64,000 nucleotides of DNA, taken from positions 1 to 64,000 of the forward strand of contig NZ_AKIV01000047.1 in NCBI RefSeq assembly GCF_000282655.1. Reading direction: 5' to 3'. Positions within the stretch are counted from its first letter, which is position 1, and every line of letters starts with the position of its first letter. The translations under genes were made by a program, and so were the position numbers. This document shows positions 53,908-63,345 of this stretch, in pieces. The DNA is from Polaromonas sp. CF318 (lineage in GTDB: Bacteria; Pseudomonadota; Gammaproteobacteria; Burkholderiales; Burkholderiaceae_C). The notes beneath the pieces were generated by a model. It worked only from the letters and a program-made list of their open reading frames with translations, was not told the DNA's origin and ran no database searches.

Positions 53908-53980
53908 CACAACTCAAGCATCAAGAAGGGGCGGGCCCTGTCGGCCCACCTCTGTGAACACGACAAAACGGAGAATCAAA

Positions 53981-54895
53981 ATGGCAATTACTGCAAGCAT
54001 GGTCGCTGAACTGCGCGCCAAGACCGACGCCCCAATGATGGAGTGCAAGAAGGCACTGACCGAGGCCGAAGGCAATTTCGAAAAAGCCGAAGAAATCCTG
54101 CGCGTCAAGCTCGGCAGCAAGGCCGGCAAGGCCGCTTCCCGCGTCACCGCCGAAGGTGTGGTGGCTGCGCACCGCGAAGGCGATGTGGGCGCGCTGGTTG
54201 AAGTCAATTGCGAAACCGACTTCGTGACCAAGAACGACAGCTTCCTGGCATTCACCAAAGGTGTCGTCGAAGGCATCGTCAAGAACAACCCGGCCGACGT
54301 GGAAGCCGTGGGCGCCATGCCCCTGTCGCTGGACGGTTTCGGTCCCACGGTCGAAGACGTGCGCAAGGGCCTGATCGGCAAGATCGGCGAAAACATGAGC
54401 GTGCGCCGTTTCAAGCGTTTTACCGGCAGCAAGCTGGCTTCTTACCTGCACGGCACGCGCATCGGCGTGGTGGTGGAGTTTGAAGGCGACGAAGCCGCCG
54501 CCAAGGACGTTGCCATGCACGTGGCCGCGATGAAGCCCGTGTCGCTGTCCAGCGCCGAAGTTCCCGCCGAACTGGTCGCCAAAGAGCGCTCGGTGGCCGC
54601 TGCCAAGGCCGCTGAAGATGCCGCCAAGGCCCAGGCCGAAGGCAAGCCCGTGCAGTCCGCTGAAATTGTTGCAAAGCGTATCGAAGGCGGCGTGCAAAAG
54701 TACCTGAAGGAAGTCAGCCTGTACAACCAGACTTTCGTCAAGAACGACAAGCAGACCGTCGAGCAGATGCTCAAGGAAAAAGCGACCACGATCAAGTCCT
54801 TCACGCTGTACGTGGTGGGCGAAGGCATCGAGAAGAAGGTCGACGATTTCGCCGCCGAAGTCGCCGCCCAGGTTGCAGCCGCCAAGGCCGCCTAA
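53981..54895 (+). CDS. tsf: Translation elongation factor Ts
   Basis: 304-residue guanine nucleotide exchange factor for EF-Tu. The N-terminal UBA-like part reads [18 protein letters not shown]; the EF-Tu contact is [12 protein letters not shown], with the TDFV motif. GGAGA lies 8 nt before ATG 53981; a longer upstream frame lacks conserved sequence. Standard neighbour of rpsB. Confidence 0.98.
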   Translation: MAITASMVAELRAKTDAPMMECKKALTEAEGNFEKAEEILRVKLGSKAGKAASRVTAEGVVAAHREGDVGALVEVNCETDFVTKNDSFLAFTKGVVEGIVKNNPADVEAVGAMPLSLDGFGPTVEDVRKGLIGKIGENMSVRRFKRFTGSKLASYLHGTRIGVVVEFEGDEAAAKDVAMHVAAMKPVSLSSAEVPAELVAKERSVAAAKAAEDAAKAQAEGKPVQSAEIVAKRIEGGVQKYLKEVSLYNQTFVKNDKQTVEQMLKEKATTIKSFTLYVVGEGIEKKVDDFAAEVAAQVAAAKAA

Positions 54896-54958
54896 GCACT
54901 CAGCCTAGCCGGAAGGCCGCTAAACTCCCCTTCACTTCAACCACAGAAAGCCCCTCAC

Positions 54959-55669
54959 ATGCCAGCCTACAAGCGAATCTTGTTAAAACTGTCAGGTGAG
55001 GCCTTGATGGGGGACGATGCCTTCGGCATCAACCGCGCCACCATTGTGCGCATGGTGGAGGAGATCGCCGAGGTCACCCGCATGGGTGTCGAGGTGGCGG
55101 TGGTGATTGGCGGCGGCAATATTTTCCGCGGCGTGGCGGGCGGCTCGGTCGGCATGGACCGCGCCACCGCCGACTACATGGGCATGCTGGCTACCGTGAT
55201 GAATGCCCTCGCTTTGGGTGACACCATGGACAAGGCCGGCCTCATCGCCCGCGTGATGTCGGCCATCGGCATTGAGCGTGTGGTCGAACCCTATGTCCGC
55301 CCCAAGGCCTTGCAGTACCTCGAAGAGGGCAAGGTCGTTATTTTCGCGGCCGGCACCGGCAATCCTTTTTTCACCACCGACACGGCGGCAGCGCTGCGAG
55401 GCGCCGAGATAGGCGCCGAGATCGTGCTCAAGGCCACCAAGGTCGATGGTGTGTACACTGCGGACCCCAAGAAAGACCCGAAGGCCACGCGCTACACCAA
55501 CATCACGTTTGATGAAGCCATGGGAAAAAACCTCGAGGTCATGGATGCCACCGCCTTCGCGCTGTGCCGCGACCAGAAGCTGCCCATCAAGGTGTTCAGC
55601 ATCTTCAAGCACGGTGCGCTCAAGCGCGTGGTACAGGGAGAAGACGAAGGAACACTGGTTCACGTCTGA
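54959..55669 (+). CDS. pyrH: Uridylate kinase
   Basis: 236-residue hexameric UMP kinase of the amino-acid-kinase fold: [16 protein letters not shown] at the start, [34 protein letters not shown], and the [17 protein letters not shown] loop. It makes UDP from UMP. It lies 63 nt after tsf in the usual order. Confidence 0.98.
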   Translation: MPAYKRILLKLSGEALMGDDAFGINRATIVRMVEEIAEVTRMGVEVAVVIGGGNIFRGVAGGSVGMDRATADYMGMLATVMNALALGDTMDKAGLIARVMSAIGIERVVEPYVRPKALQYLEEGKVVIFAAGTGNPFFTTDTAAALRGAEIGAEIVLKATKVDGVYTADPKKDPKATRYTNITFDEAMGKNLEVMDATAFALCRDQKLPIKVFSIFKHGALKRVVQGEDEGTLVHV

Positions 55670-55717
55670 GCTTTCAGGGCTTGCTTTTTTTCGCCATAAA
55701 AATCCGGAGATCCGACC

Positions 55718-56278
55718 ATGAGCATTGCTGACGTCAAGCAGCTGGCAGAGCAAAAAATGCTGCAGTCCATCGACTCGTTCAAGAACGGCCTGACCAAGAT
55801 CCGCACCGGCCGCGCCAACCCCGGCCTGCTCGACACCGTGCATGTCGACTACTACGGCTCCATGGTGCCGATCAGCCAGGTTGCCAACGTGTCGCTGCTC
55901 GACGCGCGCACCATCAGCGTCTCGCCCTGGGAAAAGGGCATGGGTGCCAAGATTGAAAAAGCCATCCGCGATTCCGACCTTGGGCTCAACCCGGCGGCGC
56001 AGGGCGACCTGATCCGTGTCCCCATGCCGCCGATGACCGAAGAGCGCCGCAAGGAGCTCACCAAGGTCGTGCGTTCCGAGGGCGAGCACGCCAAGGTCGC
56101 GATTCGCAACCTGCGCCGCGACGCCAACGACGGCATCAAGAAACTGGTCAAGGAAAAGCTCGCGTCCGAGGACGACGAGCGCCGCGCCCAGGACGACATC
56201 CAGAAGTTCACTGACCGTTTCATTGCCGAAGTCGACAAACTGGTCGCCGGCAAGGAACAAGACATCATGGCGGTTTGA
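55718..56278 (+). CDS. frr: Ribosome recycling factor
   Basis: 186 residues, the normal length. Family motifs are [37 protein letters not shown], and a C-terminal helix with [14 protein letters not shown]. It works with EF-G to split ribosomes after termination. Preceded by GGAG and 48 nt after pyrH. Confidence 0.98.
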   Translation: MSIADVKQLAEQKMLQSIDSFKNGLTKIRTGRANPGLLDTVHVDYYGSMVPISQVANVSLLDARTISVSPWEKGMGAKIEKAIRDSDLGLNPAAQGDLIRVPMPPMTEERRKELTKVVRSEGEHAKVAIRNLRRDANDGIKKLVKEKLASEDDERRAQDDIQKFTDRFIAEVDKLVAGKEQDIMAV

Positions 56279-56305
56279 CGCTTCAGCGTCTGGCCTGAAT
56301 TGTCC

Positions 56306-57046
56306 ATGGCCACCACCTCCCATCCGGTCCCGCGCCACATTGCCATCGTCATGGACGGCAATGGCCGTTGGGCGACCAAGCGGTTTCTGCCCCGCATCGC
56401 GGGCCACAAGCAGGGCGTTGACTCGCTGAGCCGCTGCGTGCGCGCCTGCCTGGAGCGCGGCATCGGCGTGCTGACGGTGTTCGCGTTTTCATCGGAAAAC
56501 TGGAACCGGCCCTCCGAAGAGGTGTCGGGCCTGATGGAGCTGCTGGCCCTGTCACTGGCCAAGGAAGTGCCCAGCCTCAATGAAAACGGCGTGCAGTTGC
56601 ACTTCATCGGGGACCGTGAGCGGCTCTCCGAGAAGGTCAGGGCCGGCCTGGCAAAGGCCGAACTGGACACTTCGGCCAACAGCCGGCTGGTTTTGAATGT
56701 CTGCTTCAACTACGGCGGCCGCTGGGACATCGCGCAGGCCGCGCAGAAGCTGGCCAGCCGCGGCGAGGCCATCACCGAGCTGTCGCTGGACCGGGCGATG
56801 GCGATGGCGCACGTGCCCGACCCGGACTTGTTGATACGCACGGGCGGCGAGCTGCGCATCAGCAACTTCCTGCTGTGGCAGGCGGCCTATTCGGAGCTGC
56901 ATTTTTCCGACAAGCTCTGGCCCGAGTTCGACGAGGCGGCGCTCGATGAGGCAATTGCCGTTTTTCGCACCCGCGAACGGCGCTTTGGCCAGACCTCCGC
57001 GCAGGTCAGTGGCCAGGGCGACAACCACAATGCAAAGGCGGCTTGA
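56306..57046 (+). CDS. uppS: Undecaprenyl diphosphate synthase
   Basis: 246-residue cis-prenyltransferase that makes the C55 carrier for peptidoglycan and LPS. The substrate loop is HIAIVMDGNGRWA, with FAFSSENWNRP and the C-terminal LLIRTGGELRISNFLLWQ. ATG 56306 is used; a TTG two codons earlier is possible. Its stop overlaps the cdsA start. Confidence 0.97.
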   Translation: MATTSHPVPRHIAIVMDGNGRWATKRFLPRIAGHKQGVDSLSRCVRACLERGIGVLTVFAFSSENWNRPSEEVSGLMELLALSLAKEVPSLNENGVQLHFIGDRERLSEKVRAGLAKAELDTSANSRLVLNVCFNYGGRWDIAQAAQKLASRGEAITELSLDRAMAMAHVPDPDLLIRTGGELRISNFLLWQAAYSELHFSDKLWPEFDEAALDEAIAVFRTRERRFGQTSAQVSGQGDNHNAKAA

Positions 57047-57906
57047 TGCTTAAACAGCGTGTCATCACGGCGATCGTCCTGCTGGCCATCCTGTTGCCCG
57101 CACTTTTTTACTCGACCCCCCAGCCTTTTTGCGCCGTGGCGCTGTTGCTGATCGCGGCGGGTGCCTGGGAGTGGGGCCGGCTTAACGGCTATGGGCAGGG
57201 CGTTTCGCTGGGGCTGGGGCTTGTGAGCGTGGTGGCCTGCGCGCTGTCCTGGTATGCCGGCCTGCTGGATCAATCCCTGCCCATGCTCTGGGCCGCCGCC
57301 GGCGCGGTGTGGGTGCTGGCCGGTGGCTGGCTGCTGCGCAATGGCGTGGCCGGCTGGCCGCGCATTCCCAAGGGGCTGCGTCTGGCGGCAGGGCTGGCTG
57401 CGCTGTGGCTGGCCTGGCTGGCCGTCGCCCAGGCGCGTGTCGCCGGCATCAATTTCCTGCTGTCCGTGCTGCTGCTGGTCTGGGTGGCGGATATTTTTGC
57501 CTATTTCGCGGGCCGTACCTTCGGCGGTCACTTCAGCAAGGGCAAGCTGGCGCCTTCCATCAGCCCCGGCAAAAGCTGGGAAGGCGTGTGGGGCGGCATG
57601 GCTGGCGTGGTCGCGCTGTCGCTCGCCTGGGTTTATGCGAGCGCCGCCGCAGGTGGCGCCGGTTTTTGGGGCGAGGCCACGCTTTACAGCAGGCTGGTGG
57701 CCAGCCACGGCCTGGTGGTCATGCTTTTGGCGGTCGTTTTCCTGGCGGCCATGAGTGTGGTGGGCGACCTCGTCGAATCGCTGATCAAGCGCAGCGCGGG
57801 TGTCAAGGACTCCAGCGGCCTGCTGCCCGGCCACGGCGGGGTGCTGGACCGTGTCGACGCCCTGTTGCCCACGCTACCCCTGGCAATGATGCTGGTCACC
57901 CTTTAA
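57046..57906 (+). CDS. cdsA: Phosphatidate cytidylyltransferase
   Basis: 286-residue multi-helix inner-membrane enzyme making CDP-diacylglycerol for all phospholipids. The C-terminal signature is DSSGLLPGHGGVLDRVD, and WVADIFAYFAGRTFGGH plus SPGKSWEGVWGG are also conserved. ATG 57046 shares a base with the uppS stop (TGATG), so translation is coupled. The dxr gene follows after 7 nt. Confidence 0.96.
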   Translation: MLKQRVITAIVLLAILLPALFYSTPQPFCAVALLLIAAGAWEWGRLNGYGQGVSLGLGLVSVVACALSWYAGLLDQSLPMLWAAAGAVWVLAGGWLLRNGVAGWPRIPKGLRLAAGLAALWLAWLAVAQARVAGINFLLSVLLLVWVADIFAYFAGRTFGGHFSKGKLAPSISPGKSWEGVWGGMAGVVALSLAWVYASAAAGGAGFWGEATLYSRLVASHGLVVMLLAVVFLAAMSVVGDLVESLIKRSAGVKDSSGLLPGHGGVLDRVDALLPTLPLAMMLVTL

Positions 57907-57913
57907 GTCCGGT

Positions 57914-59101
57914 ATGTCCTTCAGCAAGCAGCGCATCACCGTTCTGGGCTCCACCGGGTCCATAGGCGTTAACACGCTGGACGTGATCGCGCGCCATCCC
58001 GAGCGTTTTGAAGTGTTCGCGCTTAGCGCGGCGACCCAGGTCGACCTGATGCTGGGCCAGTGTGTCCAGTTCAAGCCGCGCTATGCCGTGATGGCGAGTG
58101 AGCCGCATGCCCGCCAGTTGGCCGACAAGGTCAAGGCCCACCAATTGCCTGTGCAGGTGCTGTCGGCGCCCGACGCGCTGGAGATGATTGCCTCGCACGA
58201 ATCGGTGGATACCGTGATGGCGGCTATCGTGGGTGCGGCGGGCCTGGCGCCTTGCATGGCGGCGGCCCGCACGGGCAAACGCCTGCTGCTGGCCAACAAG
58301 GAAGCGCTCGTGGTGGGCGGCGAGGTCTTCATGCAGGCGGTACGCGCCGGCGGTGCCAAGCTGCTGCCCATCGACAGCGAGCACTCGGCCATCTTCCAGT
58401 CCTTGCCCGAAGACGCCGCGACCTGGGGCGACCGTGTCGAAAAAATCATCCTGACCGCCTCCGGCGGTCCCTTCCGCACCCGCGATGCCGCCAGCCTGCG
58501 CCATGTCACGCCCGACGAGGCCTGCGCCCACCCGAACTGGGTGATGGGCCGGAAAATCTCGGTCGACTCGGCCACCATGATGAACAAAGCCCTGGAGGTG
58601 ATCGAAGCGAAGTACCTGTTCGGCCTGACGCCGGAACAGATCGAGGTGGTGATCCATCCCCAGAGCATCATCCATTCCATGGTCCAGTACCGCGACACCT
58701 CGGTGGTGGCGCAGCTCGGAACGCCCGACATGCGGGTTCCCATCGCCTACGGCCTGGCCTGGCCGGACCGGGTGGTGTCGGGGGCCAAGGCCCTGGATTT
58801 CAGATCGCTGGCCACCATGACCTTCGAAGTGCCCGATGACGCGCGCTTCCCGGGGCTGCCGCTGGCCTGGGAGGTGCTGAACGGGCCCGTGGGCAGCACC
58901 GCCGTGCTCAATGCCGCCAACGAGGTCGCCGTCGCCGCCTTTCTTGAAAAACGCATACGTTTTGACCATATTCACCATGTAAATCACGCAACTTTGGAGG
59001 CGCTGGCGCCCTCAGAGGTAAGTGATATTGAAGGCCTGCTCGGTCTGGATGGGCAGGCTCGCCGCCTTGCCCTTCGCATTGCCGGACAACTGGAGCCCTG
59101 A
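57914..59101 (+). CDS. dxr: 1-deoxy-D-xylulose 5-phosphate reductoisomerase
   Basis: 395-residue enzyme of the MEP pathway that turns DXP into MEP, the substrate of IspD encoded elsewhere in the window. NADPH site GSTGSIGVNTLDV; LLANKEALVVGGE; metal-binding PIDSEHSAIFQ; active-site loop NWVMGRKISVDSATMMNK. Full length. Confidence 0.97.
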   Translation: MSFSKQRITVLGSTGSIGVNTLDVIARHPERFEVFALSAATQVDLMLGQCVQFKPRYAVMASEPHARQLADKVKAHQLPVQVLSAPDALEMIASHESVDTVMAAIVGAAGLAPCMAAARTGKRLLLANKEALVVGGEVFMQAVRAGGAKLLPIDSEHSAIFQSLPEDAATWGDRVEKIILTASGGPFRTRDAASLRHVTPDEACAHPNWVMGRKISVDSATMMNKALEVIEAKYLFGLTPEQIEVVIHPQSIIHSMVQYRDTSVVAQLGTPDMRVPIAYGLAWPDRVVSGAKALDFRSLATMTFEVPDDARFPGLPLAWEVLNGPVGSTAVLNAANEVAVAAFLEKRIRFDHIHHVNHATLEALAPSEVSDIEGLLGLDGQARRLALRIAGQLEP

Positions 59102-59102
59102 C

Positions 59103-60479
59103 ATGCTGACCCTGGTTTCTTTCGTTGTGACGCTGGGAATCCTGATCGCTGTGCACGAATATGGCCACTACCGTGTGGCCGTGGCCTGCGGCATCAAGGT
59201 CCTTAAATTTTCGATCGGATTCGGCAAGCCGATTTACAGCTGGAAGCTCAAAAACAAATCCACCGAGTTCTCCATCGGCATGCTGCCCCTGGGCGGTTAC
59301 GTCAAGATGCTGGACGAGCGCGAGGCGCCCGTCGATCCGGGCGAGCGCCACCTGGCCTTCAACACCCAGCCGCTGAAATCGCGTGCCGCCGTGGTGGCGG
59401 CAGGCCCGGCGGCCAACCTGCTGCTGGCCATGCTGCTGTATGCCATCCTCAACTGGAGCGGCCTGCAGGAGCCCAAAGCCATCCTCGCCGGCCCCGTGGC
59501 CGGATCGCTCGCGGAAAAAGCCGGCCTGCGCGGCCAGGAAACCGTGGCGCAGGCGGCTTTTGAAGGTGATGAACTCCAGGACGTCCGCTCTTTTGAGGAC
59601 CTGCGCTGGCGCCTGACCCAGGGCGCACTCGACGGCCGTGACCTCACGCTGGTGCTGGGCGCGGGCACCGCGGGCGCCGGGCAGACGGTGCGTCTGCCGC
59701 TGAGCAGCCTGGGCGCTCCCGAAGCCGATGCCCAGCTGTTCCGCAAAATCGGCATCCTGGGGCCCTGGACCCGTCCCGTGATCGGGGATGTGATGCCCGG
59801 GGGGGCGGCCGCAAAGTCCGGCCTGCATGCCGGCGATGTGGTGGTGCGCATTGGCGATACAGCCATCGTCGACGGCCAGCATTTGCGTGAAACCATACGG
59901 ACCTCGGTCCCGGCTTCCAGCGCGGGCGGGGCTGCGGTGGCGCCCCAAAATTGGCAGGTCGTTCGTGCCGGCCAGACTCTGGCACTGCAGGTCACCCCGG
60001 AGCTCAAGACCGTGAACGGGACGGTGGTGCCCCGTATCGACGCCTATGTGGGGACCACGCCCGAACTCGTGACGGTGCGCTACGGCTTCGTCGACGGCTT
60101 GTGGCAAGGCGCTGCCCGTACCTGGCAGGTGTCCGCGCTCACGCTGCGCATGATGGGGAAAATGCTGACCGGCCAGGCCTCGCTCAAAAACCTCAGCGGG
60201 CCGCTCACGATTGCCGACTACGCGGGCAAGTCGGCCAGCCTGGGCTGGAGCTATTACCTGACCTTCCTGGCCCTGATCAGCGTGAGTCTTGGTGTCCTGA
60301 ATTTACTCCCGCTGCCGGTTCTGGATGGGGGGCACCTGATGTATTATCTTTGGGAGGGGATCACTGGCCGAGGCGTGTCTGACGCCTGGATGGACCGGTT
60401 GCAGCGCGGTGGCGTTGCGATCCTGCTGGGCATGATGTGTGTTGCCCTGTTTAACGATGTCACCCGGCTCTTGGGCTAA
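59103..60479 (+). CDS. rseP: Site-2 membrane metalloprotease RseP
   Basis: 458-residue intramembrane protease that cuts the anti-sigma-E factor. The zinc motif HEYGH lies in the first membrane helix; FSIGFGKPIYSW and GMLPLGGYVKMLDE follow. One or two PDZ domains occupy the periplasmic middle (GDVMPGGAAAKSGLHAGDVV), and a second active-site motif LNLLPLPVLDGGHLMYYL (NxxPxxxLDGG) is near the C-terminus. ATG 59103 starts 1 nt after dxr ends. Confidence 0.96.
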   Translation: MLTLVSFVVTLGILIAVHEYGHYRVAVACGIKVLKFSIGFGKPIYSWKLKNKSTEFSIGMLPLGGYVKMLDEREAPVDPGERHLAFNTQPLKSRAAVVAAGPAANLLLAMLLYAILNWSGLQEPKAILAGPVAGSLAEKAGLRGQETVAQAAFEGDELQDVRSFEDLRWRLTQGALDGRDLTLVLGAGTAGAGQTVRLPLSSLGAPEADAQLFRKIGILGPWTRPVIGDVMPGGAAAKSGLHAGDVVVRIGDTAIVDGQHLRETIRTSVPASSAGGAAVAPQNWQVVRAGQTLALQVTPELKTVNGTVVPRIDAYVGTTPELVTVRYGFVDGLWQGAARTWQVSALTLRMMGKMLTGQASLKNLSGPLTIADYAGKSASLGWSYYLTFLALISVSLGVLNLLPLPVLDGGHLMYYLWEGITGRGVSDAWMDRLQRGGVAILLGMMCVALFNDVTRLLG

Positions 60480-60492
60480 TTCCATACATTTC

Positions 60493-62790
60493 ATGCAAAA
60501 ACAAATAAATCGCTTCAAAGTTCGCGCAGTTTGCGCCATAGCCGCCGGTCTTTTTGCAGCCAGCACCGCCTGGGCGGTTGACCCTTTCACGGTGCGCGAC
60601 ATTCGGGTTGAGGGTTTGCAGCGCGTGGAGCCTGGAACCATTTTTGCATCGCTTCCCTTTCGTGTCGGTGAAACTTACAACGATGACAAGGGCTCGACCG
60701 CCATTCGCGCGCTGTTCGGCCTGGGGTTGTTCAAGGACGTAAGACTGGAAGTCAGCGGCGACGTGCTGGTGGTGATTGTTGAAGAGCGTCCCACCGTCGC
60801 CGACGTGGATTTCGTCGGAACCAAGGAATTCGACAAGGAAGCGCTGAAAAAAGCGCTGCGCGAAGCGGGCGTCGCCGACGGGCAGCCTTTCGACAAGGCG
60901 CTTGCCGACAAGGCCGAGCAGGAACTCAAGCGCCAGTACATCAACAAGAGCCTGTACGGCGTCGAAGTGATCACCACCGTCACGCCGATCGAGCGCAACC
61001 GCGTCAACCTGACCTTCAGCGTCGTTGAGGGCGAGGTCGCGAAGATCAAGGAAATCCACGTCACCGGCAACAAGGCGTTCAGCGAATCGACGCTGCTGGA
61101 CCTGTTTGACCTGGACACCGGCGGCTGGCTGAGCTGGTACACCAAGTCCGACCGCTACTCGCGCACCAAGCTCAATGCCGACATCGAGACGCTGCGCTCC
61201 TACTACCTGTCGCGCGGCTACCTGGAGTTCAAGGTCGAGTCCACCCAGGTCGCGATCTCCCCGGACAAACAAAGCATTGCCATCACCGTCAATGTGAGCG
61301 AAGGCGAGCGTTTTGTGGTGTCGGGCGTCAAGCTCGAAGGCAACTACCTCAACAAGGAAGAAGAGTTCAAGACCCTGGTGAAGATTGAACCGGGCGAGCC
61401 CTACAACGCCGACCAGGTGGCCGAAACCACCAAGGCCTTCACCGACTATTTCGGCACCTTCGGATTTGCGTTTGCGCGCGTCGAGGCCGTGCCCGAGATT
61501 GACCGCAGCAACAACCGTGTGGCCTTTGTGATCCAGGCGGATCCTTCCCGCCGTGCCTATGTGCGCCGCGTGAATGTGGCCGGCAACAACCGCACGCGCG
61601 ACGAAGTCGTGCGCCGCGAGTTCCGCCAGTTCGAGTCGTCCTGGTACGACGGCGACAAAATCCGCCTTTCGCGCGACCGCGTGGACCGCCTGGGTTACTT
61701 CACCGACGTCAACATAGACACGCAGGAAGTGCCCGGCACCCAGGACCAGGTCGACGTGACGATGACCGTGACGGAAAAACCCACCGGCAACCTGCAGCTC
61801 GGCGCGGGTTATTCCAGCGCGGACAGCGTGTCCCTGCTGTTCGGCATCAAGCAGGAAAACGTTTTCGGCTCGGGCAACTACCTGGGTATTGAGCTCAATA
61901 CCAGCAAGTCCAACCGCCAGCTGGTGCTGAGCACCATAGATCCGTATTTCACCGCCGACGGCATTTCGCGCACCATCGACGTTTACGACCGCACCTCCAA
62001 GCCGCTTTCCGGCCAGGGCGGAGATTACAGCCTGAAAACCCGCGGCGCCAGCATTCGTTTCGGGGTGCCGTTCACCGAGAACGACACCGTCTATTTCGGC
62101 AGTGGTTACGAGCAACTGACCATTGTTCCCGGCACCAACCTGCCGGCCAGCTACCTGACCTATGCCAATCAATTTGGCTACAAAAGCGACTCGATTCCCC
62201 TGACGGTGGGCTGGTCCCGCGACAGCCGGGACAGCTCCCTGGTTCCCACCATGGGCCGCTACCAACGCGTGTACGGCGACTGGGGTGTCGCCGGGGACAT
62301 CAAGTTCGTGCGGGCCAATTACCAGATCCAGCAGTACATTCCGCTGAACAAGCAGTTCACCGTCGCCCTGAACGGCGAGTTCGGCTGGGGCAAGGGACTG
62401 AACGGCCAACCCTATCCGCTGTTCAAGAACTATTACTCGGGCGGCCTCGGATCGGTGCGCGGTTTCGAACAGGGCTCCCTGGGCCCGCGCGACGCGTCCG
62501 ACCTGGCCGTTGGCGGACCGAAAAAACTGACCCTGAACGCCGAACTGATAGCGCCATTCCCGGGCGCCGGCAATGACAGGACCTTGCGTTTGTACGGTTT
62601 TATCGACGCCGGCAACGTGTTCGGGGAAAAAGAGCAATACAAGCTGAATGACCTGCGTGTCTCAACCGGCGTCGGCATCAGCTGGATTTCCCCATTGGGG
62701 CCTTTGCGGATCGCCATTGCCACGCCCCTGCGTAAAAAGCCAGGCGATAGAATAGAGCGGTTGCAATTCCAAATTGGTACATCTTTCTAA
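60493..62790 (+). CDS. bamA: Outer-membrane protein assembly factor BamA
   Basis: 765 residues: signal peptide ending AASTAWA, five POTRA domains (about 25-425) with GLQRVEPGTIF at the first, then a 16-strand barrel with the conserved GLGSVRGFEQGSLGPRD loop and a final Phe (QFQIGTSF). It inserts beta-barrel proteins, such as the TpsB and small OMP encoded in this window. Its stop shares a base with the next ATG (TAATG). Confidence 0.98.
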   Translation: MQKQINRFKVRAVCAIAAGLFAASTAWAVDPFTVRDIRVEGLQRVEPGTIFASLPFRVGETYNDDKGSTAIRALFGLGLFKDVRLEVSGDVLVVIVEERPTVADVDFVGTKEFDKEALKKALREAGVADGQPFDKALADKAEQELKRQYINKSLYGVEVITTVTPIERNRVNLTFSVVEGEVAKIKEIHVTGNKAFSESTLLDLFDLDTGGWLSWYTKSDRYSRTKLNADIETLRSYYLSRGYLEFKVESTQVAISPDKQSIAITVNVSEGERFVVSGVKLEGNYLNKEEEFKTLVKIEPGEPYNADQVAETTKAFTDYFGTFGFAFARVEAVPEIDRSNNRVAFVIQADPSRRAYVRRVNVAGNNRTRDEVVRREFRQFESSWYDGDKIRLSRDRVDRLGYFTDVNIDTQEVPGTQDQVDVTMTVTEKPTGNLQLGAGYSSADSVSLLFGIKQENVFGSGNYLGIELNTSKSNRQLVLSTIDPYFTADGISRTIDVYDRTSKPLSGQGGDYSLKTRGASIRFGVPFTENDTVYFGSGYEQLTIVPGTNLPASYLTYANQFGYKSDSIPLTVGWSRDSRDSSLVPTMGRYQRVYGDWGVAGDIKFVRANYQIQQYIPLNKQFTVALNGEFGWGKGLNGQPYPLFKNYYSGGLGSVRGFEQGSLGPRDASDLAVGGPKKLTLNAELIAPFPGAGNDRTLRLYGFIDAGNVFGEKEQYKLNDLRVSTGVGISWISPLGPLRIAIATPLRKKPGDRIERLQFQIGTSF

Positions 62791-63296
62791 TGAAGCATCT
62801 TTCACACAAAATTTTCCTCGGCCTTGTTGTCGCATTGGCGGGCTTCTCCGCGAGTGCGCAGGAGTTCAAGGTCGGTGTCGTCAATCTGGACCGGATTTTC
62901 CGCGAAGCCAATTCCGCCAAAGCCGCCCAGACCAAGCTCGAGCAGGAATTCAGCAAGCGTGAAAAAGAGCTGAACGACCTGGCCAACCAGCTCAAGACGC
63001 TGTCCGACAAGTTTGAGCGTGAGGCGCCCACGCTGGCCGAAAGCCAGCGCAACACGCGGCAAAAGCAGCTGGTGGACCAGGACCGGGATTTCCAGCGCAA
63101 GCGCCGCGAGTTCCAGGAAGACCTGAACACCCGTAAAAACGAAGAACTCCAGCAGGTGATTGAGCGCGCCAACAAGGTCGTGAAAACCCTGGCCGAAACC
63201 GAAAAGTACGACCTGATCCTTCAGGAATCGGTCTACGTCAACCCCAAACACGACATCACCGACAAGGTGATCAAGGCGCTGAACGCCGCCCGTTGA
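62790..63296 (+). CDS. skp: Periplasmic chaperone OmpH/Skp
   Basis: 168 residues with a signal peptide ([13 protein letters not shown]) and two long charged helices that form the tentacle coiled coils of the Skp trimer ([38 protein letters not shown]). It ferries unfolded outer-membrane proteins to BamA. Directly coupled to bamA by overlapping codons. Confidence 0.95.
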   Translation: MKHLSHKIFLGLVVALAGFSASAQEFKVGVVNLDRIFREANSAKAAQTKLEQEFSKREKELNDLANQLKTLSDKFEREAPTLAESQRNTRQKQLVDQDRDFQRKRREFQEDLNTRKNEELQQVIERANKVVKTLAETEKYDLILQESVYVNPKHDITDKVIKALNAAR

Positions 63297-63345
63297 TGGC
63301 GGGGGTGTTCAGCACGACCTCCATCGTCAAAACGGCAGGCGCAGT

